From a virus, in IMG/VR virus record IMGVR_UViG_3300034066_001555, positions 1 through 43,847 of that record: 43,847 nt of DNA. One strand, given 5' to 3'. This document shows positions 27,682-36,600 of this stretch, one piece after another. The position numbers and the translations under genes were made by a program. The notes beneath the pieces were generated by a model. That model ran no database searches, was not told the origin of the DNA, and worked only from the letters and a program-made list of their open reading frames with translations. The stretch's first letter is position 1, and each line of letters starts with the position of its first letter.

Positions 27682-27693
27682 TATTTATTTATT
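27682..27693 (-). promoter_or_regulatory. Possible late promoter before gp8 (two overlapping AATAAATA)
   Basis: Two overlapping AATAAATA octamers on the minus strand, at 27682-27689 and 27686-27693, lie in the 24-base gap before gp8, the second overlapping the upstream TAA stop. Spacing to the gp8 ATG is about 15-26 bases. Confidence 0.4.
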
Positions 27694-30600
27694 ATAAAAC
27701 ATAACCAAAATATCTTAATGGTTCAGATCTTATAACAACTCCACCTGTAGTTAAACCAGTAATTCCATTATTCCTATATGCATTGTATGTATTTGTTGAT
27801 GTTGTTTTTGCTAGGGTTATTTTTCCCCAACTATACTCACCATAAAAATTACTAAATCCCAATCCAGTCAAATTATTATAAGAAGATACACTGGATACAA
27901 CTTTTACTACTGTCGATTGACCACCAGTTGGAACACTAGAAGATGCTATAGATACTGATCTTACGACATAGACATTATCCAATCCAGATGTTCCTATACC
28001 AACTATTCCATTGGATGCATCTAACGAAGTTACTCCATTTCCGACTTTAGAATTATAAACGACAAAGTAATCTCCAGGTTGAATTCCACTTATAGTAGTT
28101 GCAGTTCCTGATATAGAACTATCTCTTAAATAAGAATTATTTGGTATAAACAGATCAAAAACTAGACCGGTACTGGCAACTCCAACTATTGAGGTCGTTG
28201 CAATACCAGTAATAATTCCATGATCTCCAAAATAACCAGTTACTTCGCAGGTTTCTTTTTTGATTGATGGAGGTTCGATTAAAACTTCAGGTGGACTTGA
28301 TTGAGAATAACCAGTTCCTCCAGAAATTACTGCAATATTTGATATTTTTCCTCCATTTATGGATGAAGATGCAGTTGCCCTAAAAGTTGTTCCCAATCCC
28401 ACTGGAGATTCTAAAATAATTGATGGCGAAGACGTATAACCGCTACCAGAACCTATAATATTAATGGATGTAACTGTTCCTGCAGAAGATACTGTAGAAG
28501 ATGCAGTTGCAAATTGTACTATGTCTTGAGATAATAAGGTTACTTCATTTTGGAAATTTAAATCTCCAGAAGAAGACTCCTTGGGTGAATTGAAAAATGG
28601 TCTTATATTATCAACATAAAGAACTGTAGTATTTACCCCAACTGTGTTTATTATATAAGAACTTGGATATATTGAGGGTTCATAAATCTTTCTACTCTTA
28701 GATACAATTGAAGAGTCTATTAATTTATCTTCAGTTTGTTTTCTTACGAATGTTGGACGATATAATGATTGATCTTGAGAGATTCCGGACCCAAAGTATA
28801 ATTCTGTTTCTGCAGAGTTTATATACAATGATGTTATAGTTCTTTTATCTTGATTTAAACTCTGTGGTTGTTGAGAAAAAATATCATATGAGAGTTGTAG
28901 TTCGTCTCCCAGTTTAATACTTTCTACAATATCAACTGTCTCGGTATCATAATTAATATTTCCCATATAAAATAGTATTTTACACTTATCTCCAGAAACT
29001 ACATTATCTGAAGATTTTCCTTTTGGAGCTTCATTAAATATTATCCTATCACCTCTTGTGAAATTATAAGATTCTCCAGGAATTTGTAAAACATCATTTA
29101 TAAACACTAGTAAATTATTCTGAAGATTTATTTTAGAACCTTTTTCTGATACTAGAGAAAACCTTTGATTATTGATCGTCAATGGAAATCTTCTTGTAAT
29201 TCCATTAAAAAGACCACTTATATCATCAAATACTTTAAGTGCCCCAATAAACCACCCGGAGAATTTATCAGATTTAACTTCTTCTATGATAATATTGAAA
29301 TTATTTAACTGCTTTGTTGTATCTGTAGGAATTCCTACTGAACCTCCAATAGGAATTGTTAAAATATCACCCTTTTTATAATTATATCCAAAATTCTTAA
29401 ATTCAAAGTTTATTACACTAGACCCATTTCCGACAATAATATCAACTTTTGCTCCAGTTCCCACTCCAGAAGATGAAGATGAATATATGAGAGGTATGTT
29501 TGAGTATGGAAGTGGATCATCAATTACTAAAATTGGGGGATTTAATGATGAATAACCGATTCCTGGATTAGTTATGGATACTCCAACAACATTTCCTTGA
29601 CTTATAGATGCAATTCCAATGTAAGTTGTCTTATTATTGGAGGTTATAACACCAACTCTAACTGGATTTTGTACCCCTGATCTATAACCAGAACCACTAT
29701 TTCCAATGGAAACCGAAGAAATTGTTCCTGATATTGAAACAACAACAGTTCCTCCTGCGGAAACTAATGATTGATAACCAAAACCACTACTAGATCCAAC
29801 AGATACTATGGTCCCAGTTATTGGTAAACTTGTAGTATTAATATCAGTTTGATTTGGAATATTATTAGAACCTACAAAAAATACTGTCGTTACTCCAGAA
29901 CTTTCTGCCAAATAATAATTATTCAATAAAGATATTTCATTTGTATTTGGTGATGGAATTTGAGGAATATTATTAACTAACAAAATTATATTGTCTGTAG
30001 ATATTCCTGATACATTAGTTTCATTATTCTTGAGAATAAATCCACTAGAAATTCCTGTAAAGGAATCTGATACATCGTCAAAAATGTAGTTATTGCTATA
30101 TGTACTCTTATTCTGGTCCGGATACCCAGATTTTATAAAACATCTTCCATGAAACTTGGATTTTTGCAATATTGAGGAATCTAAAGGATCTGATAATGTT
30201 AATGGAGGAGAGGCAAAATTAATATTATTTTCAACTATATTATATTCACCTATAACTTTAGAAACTGTTGCCCCCTGAGAATGTGATTCTGATTGTGTTC
30301 CGAATAAAGATCTATTTACGTCAATTAAATTTGTGGATCCAATACCAACAGAATTAATTTTCATAATCTCATTATCAATTTTTATGAAGTCTCCGTTAAA
30401 GAATGATGAAATTCCAGTAACATAAACTAAATTCGTTGATATTGAGACTGTACTAGATAATGAAGTCTTGGTTTTAGTTAATGAAATTGGAGACTGAATA
30501 ATTCCGTCTATTGAAATTACTACTCTAGAATTTTGATCAAAGCAGGAAAAATAATGAGTTGTACCTACACCAACATTAACTAAATCTAAAGTTACTGGAC

Positions 30601-33600
30601 TTGAACTTAATGCATCTTCAGCACTTTTTGAAAGTTTTATCTTATTATCGCTTATTTTTACGACATATACGTCATTGGGTAATTTATTGGTTGTTCCTAT
30701 CCCAACCCCAAAATTGGTAGTAACAATTCCAATAGAATTGTTACTTGAACTTGTTCCATTTGAATATGATATTTTTTCTCCAGTAACAAAGAAGTGATTT
30801 TCAATTTCTATCGTATTTGCTTCAATGTCTACAACAGATGTATTAGATGCATTAAAAATTCTCTTAAATATTGGATAATTATTGCTACTTAAAGAGAAAT
30901 CTTTTTTAGATACCTCATCACTGCTATCAAATTGAGAACTTATATCATCGATAGGTAAAACCAAATTTCCGGAGGATAGTATATAATCCTGCACCGTTTT
31001 ATTCTTAAATATGATTTCGTCAGAAACTAATGCTGAATCTAACTGGAAACTAGTTTCTGATGAAAGATCAAAGTAATAATTATTAAAATCAGACTTACTG
31101 AAAATATCTAATGTTATTGAGAGGTCTGACTGTTTTGTGGTGGATATGCCAACAAATTGACTAGATTCTAATTGATAATCAGAAAAAACTTTAAATCCTT
31201 TAGGATGATTTAGTGTTAAGACGGAATCTTTCCACGTATCATAATCAATTTTTGATTTTATTGAATATGCGAAATTTTGATAATAGAAACTATCTTGAAG
31301 TTTTTGTAACTTATCATTTAAAAATCCACTATTTTGATTCCATCCTTTGTTTACTTTTGTTTTTGAAGAAAGATTGGTTATAGATTTTGTTTCATAAATT
31401 TTTAAAATTTTTGATTTTGAACCTGTAGATTCTCCCTGAATAATTTCTCCAATTTCAAATTTTCTAGTTGGATTTGAGATAGTTATAAACCCAGAATATT
31501 CGTCCCAATTTGATATATATCCTTCAGACTCTTTAGAGAATTCTGTCTTGATTCTTTCTCCTATCAAATATTGTCCAACCTTTAATGATATATTGAATGA
31601 TGGGAAATATTTTTCTGGAATTACTCTTCCAAGGAGACTTGAAGGGTCAAAATCGCCAGGATCTTCATCAGAATTTAAATAATCATTTAAACTATATGTT
31701 ATTGTTCCTTGACTTAGCCCTGGATCATCTGTTGTATTTAATACAGAGAATAGTGTATAACTATAATTTTCAGAATTATACCCTATATCTTCATTATTTA
31801 ATACCTTCACATTTTCAATTATTACATTATCACCTTCTACAAATGGAAAATCTCCGTTGTATGTAAATGTAACAGTAACTATTTTAGTAATAGAATTAAA
31901 TACTACATTGATTATTCTAAATCCATTATTATTATTCGTTGGAATTATTTTTGGTGTCAGTCCACTTAAATTTGAAGTATTTTTCAGTATTTTTACATTA
32001 GTATCACTTAAAGAAAACTCTAAATCTAAGTCTGTTATTGGTTCTTTAGTTTTTTCATCAACTACTATTAATTTTGGTGGAGTAATATAATTTATTCCAA
32101 ACGAAGAAACTGTTATCTTATCTATTGAATATAAAGATTCTAATTTTAAAACCAATATTGGATAATTACTAGGCAATAATGTGTAATCGGAAGAGAAATC
32201 AAATCCTATATTATTGATTTTAGTACTTTTTATTATTCCAATAGATTCACTAAAGCAATCCAATAAAGCATCTTTTCCAATATTGGAGTTTATTTTTGTT
32301 ATTTTTGGTAGAGATAAGTAATTTCTACCTGGACTTGTTATTTTTATTTCAGAAATTGGACCAAATGCATCTTCGGAACTTGTATTATAAATTAAGGATG
32401 AAATTGTTGACGAATAAGAAACAACTTCGGGAGTATTTGGTAAAATATATTCAAATGTTGAAGTAGAATTACCCCCAACAAAAATCGGGTAATCTCCGGA
32501 ATATTCACTTTTTAATATTGATAATGTATTATTTGAAGATACTAATACATTATCAATTATAAGTTCTTCCTTTACTTTTGGATAAGAAATCCCATCACTA
32601 AAGGTAGGAACTAGTCTATAATATAATTTTTCAGGAAAGTCTTCTTTTACACTTAAGGTAATCTTTGCATCACTACTAATACCAACAGATCCTTGTTGAT
32701 TTATGATTAACTCTTCTTGGGAATTGACTATATCAAAACTATTTTTAAAATATGGATCAGTATAGAGTTCAAATTTAAATGCAGAATATGAGTTATTATT
32801 TGAAGTATATGATAAGGTAGAGTCTGACAAGTCAAATATAACTTCAGATTCTTTATATAGTCTTATTTCTGGATTAATTAATGAAATAGATCCATTAGAT
32901 TGAGAAGTTATTTCTAATGTTTTAGGATTTGTTGAGATTGAATTGTAATAGGAATCTGATAATTTTATAGTATCTTTATCCACTGAAAAAACATAATAAA
33001 TTTCATTATCTTTTAAAGTTTGTGTGGAGAGATCAGTATTGTATATTATTTTTTGTCCTGTTACAAAATTGTGATTACTAATTGAAATAGTTCCATTTAT
33101 TGTATTGATTCCTGAAGATACAAAACTTTTTGGGTTTACAATTAATCTTCTTTTTTTGTCATTGTATTTTATAATTATAGTATTTGAATTTTTAGGATTA
33201 ACATTTATTGAAACCAAATCCCCCGTTTTTAACCCATGAGTACTTCCAGTGGATACTGTAATTGTATTTTTTGATACTTGTCCATATATCTTATCATAAT
33301 TTGTTTTAAAGCTATGATAAGTTGCTGTTCCTATTCCCAAAAGATATAAAGTTGTTGAATTTTTAGTTTGGCTAGTAATACCGGCAAAACCTCCAGTACT
33401 ACCAATGCCCACCTTTACAGTTGCAATTCCTATGAGATCTTCCGAAATCTTTGCTACAAAAACTTTAGAATAATTTGACAACGAAACACTAGAGATTCCA
33501 TTTATTGATACTTGTATAGAAGAACCTCCATTGGGGGAATAAATTAATTCGTCTCCAGTATTTAATTTATGATTTGGTAAATAAATTGTTTTAGAGGGAA

Positions 33601-36600
33601 TAATAATGGATGTTATTCCACTTCCTGGATTTGAAAAACTTAAAGTATATCCAATACCAACTCCCAGTCCCAATGATTCTTTGGGGTCAAAATAAAATTC
33701 TGTATTTGATTTGTATGCAAACTTGGGGGAATATGTATTTTCAAAGATTATTCTTCTTGAATATTCTTGAACTAAATCGAATTCCGAATGAGCAGAACCC
33801 ACAGTTCCATACACTGATCTTAAAACTCTAATTCTAGAAGATAGACTATCGGTATTTAATACTTTAACTTTTTCTGATCCTATACCCAAAATATCATTTG
33901 GAGTAAAAATATCAACATTACCATATATTGAAAAATATGTTACTATTCCAGTTGAAGAAACATTACCGACATTTTCCTTCAATAATACAGAATTATTAGA
34001 GACATTGATCTGCTGTAAACTATCAAAAGTGTACGTAGAAGTACTTAATCCAGATATTGATACTATTTCTTCATTTTTGAATTCATGAGGATTCTCACAA
34101 ATTCCAACAAATGAATTGTATTTAAAATCTGGATAAAATTCGACATTACTAACACTAGTCGTAGATGCACTTACTTGTTGTATTTCTTTACCAACAACTT
34201 TAGAAACTTTTGCTATAGCACCATAACCAGATGTTCCGGTATTATCAAATGTGATATTGTCTCCAACTTTATAATCTTCTCCTGGATTTAATATTTGTAT
34301 ATTTTCAATATATCCTGGAGAAACTGACTTAACTTCAAAAGATTCTATTTTGTAATCTTCCGTATTTAAATAATTATAACTTATATTTTCATCAGTTAAT
34401 CCGTATGAATTAGTATTTCTTAAACATTTCAATTCATTCAAGTTAATTTTTTCTTGATTTGAAGATGAAACAAAATTAAATCCATTTGGTTTTGACCTAT
34501 AAAAATTTCCTATAAAATATGGGAATATTGGTTTTTTATACCCATTAAAACTAATAGATGGTGTTAAATCTATTGTAGAAAAATAAGCATACACGCCAGA
34601 AGGAAACTCTGGAGTTACACAAAATCTTCCATTGTATTCGTCTAGATAAGTATCATTATTTTTATTTTTATATTCATAATCTTCTATAAAAAATCCTAAT
34701 GAGAAATTAGGTCTATTTAATACTTGTGAAGTTTTTAATGAATAACCCGAATTTAACTGAACTATACCGCCGCTTCCATCTCTATTTGCATATCCATATG
34801 GTCCATATATTGGATTCCCATCATATGCCCATCCTATTAATGGAGAATGTGAGGTGTTAAGAGTATCTAAATTATCATTTAATATTTCTTTTAATTTTCT
34901 TGGATAATATAAATGTCCATATTGTAATTGATCTTGATTTGAAATTGAGTTAAATAAAACCCCATCATCCAATTGATCAAAAGATTCTAAAAATCTTTCT
35001 ACTAAATTAATAGTCCAAGTTTGAATATTTGGATATAAACTTACACCACTTCCATTAGAATTTACTATTAGTTGGGTTCTGTTTTGACTATATCCAATCC
35101 CACTTTCAATGACTTTAACTGAAGTTATACTACCATTAACTGTAATTGGATTTAGTACTGCACCAATTCCATCTCCAATTATTGAAATCGTTGGAGTAGA
35201 ATTATAATTTTGTCCCGAAGAAATAATAGATACATCTACTATTCTTCCATCACTTACGACCGGACTTAATATAGCACCAGAACCAGAATCTAAAGAAATC
35301 TCTGGAATTCTATTAAAATTTAAAATATCAGAAGACCCATAATTAGTACCTTTATTATTCAAGTAAATAGAAGATACTCTTCCAGTAAATTTTGGATTAA
35401 CTTTACACTTAAAGATATCTTTGGTTATTGTTCCCCCTACTCCTACATCACCAATAACTTCTACTTTTATCTCTGGGTAGTTAAAAATATGAGTACCAAC
35501 ACCAACAGAATTGAATTTAATATATTGTGCTGATTTATAGTAAAAATCTTTTTCGGTAATCCCAACACCTATTTGGGAAAGAGTGAATCTATTATCACTT
35601 AACTTAGTGACAAAGTACTCTTCATTATTTGATAGTCCAGAAATTTCAGTGCCTTCAACTGAATATTTTAATATTTCTCCGGATTGATAACCATGATTTT
35701 CGATAGAAACCAAACCGTATCCATAATGAGTACTAATTCCCAATGATGTAGTAGTTCTTTTTTTATTTTGATATCCACTTCCAGGATCAACAATACTAAT
35801 AGATCCTACTGTAATTTTTTTATTGAATGCTAATATTTTATGTTCTCCTACCCCAGTAGAAGTAAATGATATTGCGATTCCAGAGTTAAAATCATCAATA
35901 TTGTAGTGAAGTTGAATTTCTGTTGGAGACTTTACAGAAACATAATATGAAGAATTTGTAGATATTCCTCCAATAGAAGTATATCCATTTGTCTTATAGA
36001 TTACTTTTTCGCCATTTCTGAACTTATGGTAAGTAGAAAACCCTATTTTTGAAGAAATAGAATTCCCTGTAGTTACGTTATTCTGAGCATCAAATAAAAT
36101 TTCATGATCTACTAGTTTAATATTTGCTAATGCCTTTGCTCCTGTTCCATTTCCTCCGGTTATATTAATTAATGGAGTTTCTATATAATCAAAACCAGGA
36201 TCAATAACTTCAATATCAGACAATTCTCCTTCTACTGAACAATACCCAGATGCTCCACTACCCAAAGAATCTGATATATTTAATGTTGGGGGGTTTATTA
36301 AATCATAACCACTTCCCGAAGATAATACTTCTATTGACTTTATTTCACCATAATATATTTTATCTGTGGATTTGTAGTTAAGTATTTCTGTTCCATTTAT
36401 TAGTACTCCAATTGGTCCAGATAAAGATTCGTAGATATTACTATCATTGGTTATTGTGGGAATTACTCTAAGTAATTTTTGAGGTGATAGTTCTTTAGAA
36501 TTGAAATTATAAAATTCTATTTTGCAACCATCTGCATCATCGAATGTTGAGGTTTCATTTAAATTTAACTCTACAAATTCTGATTTATAAATTGATGATC

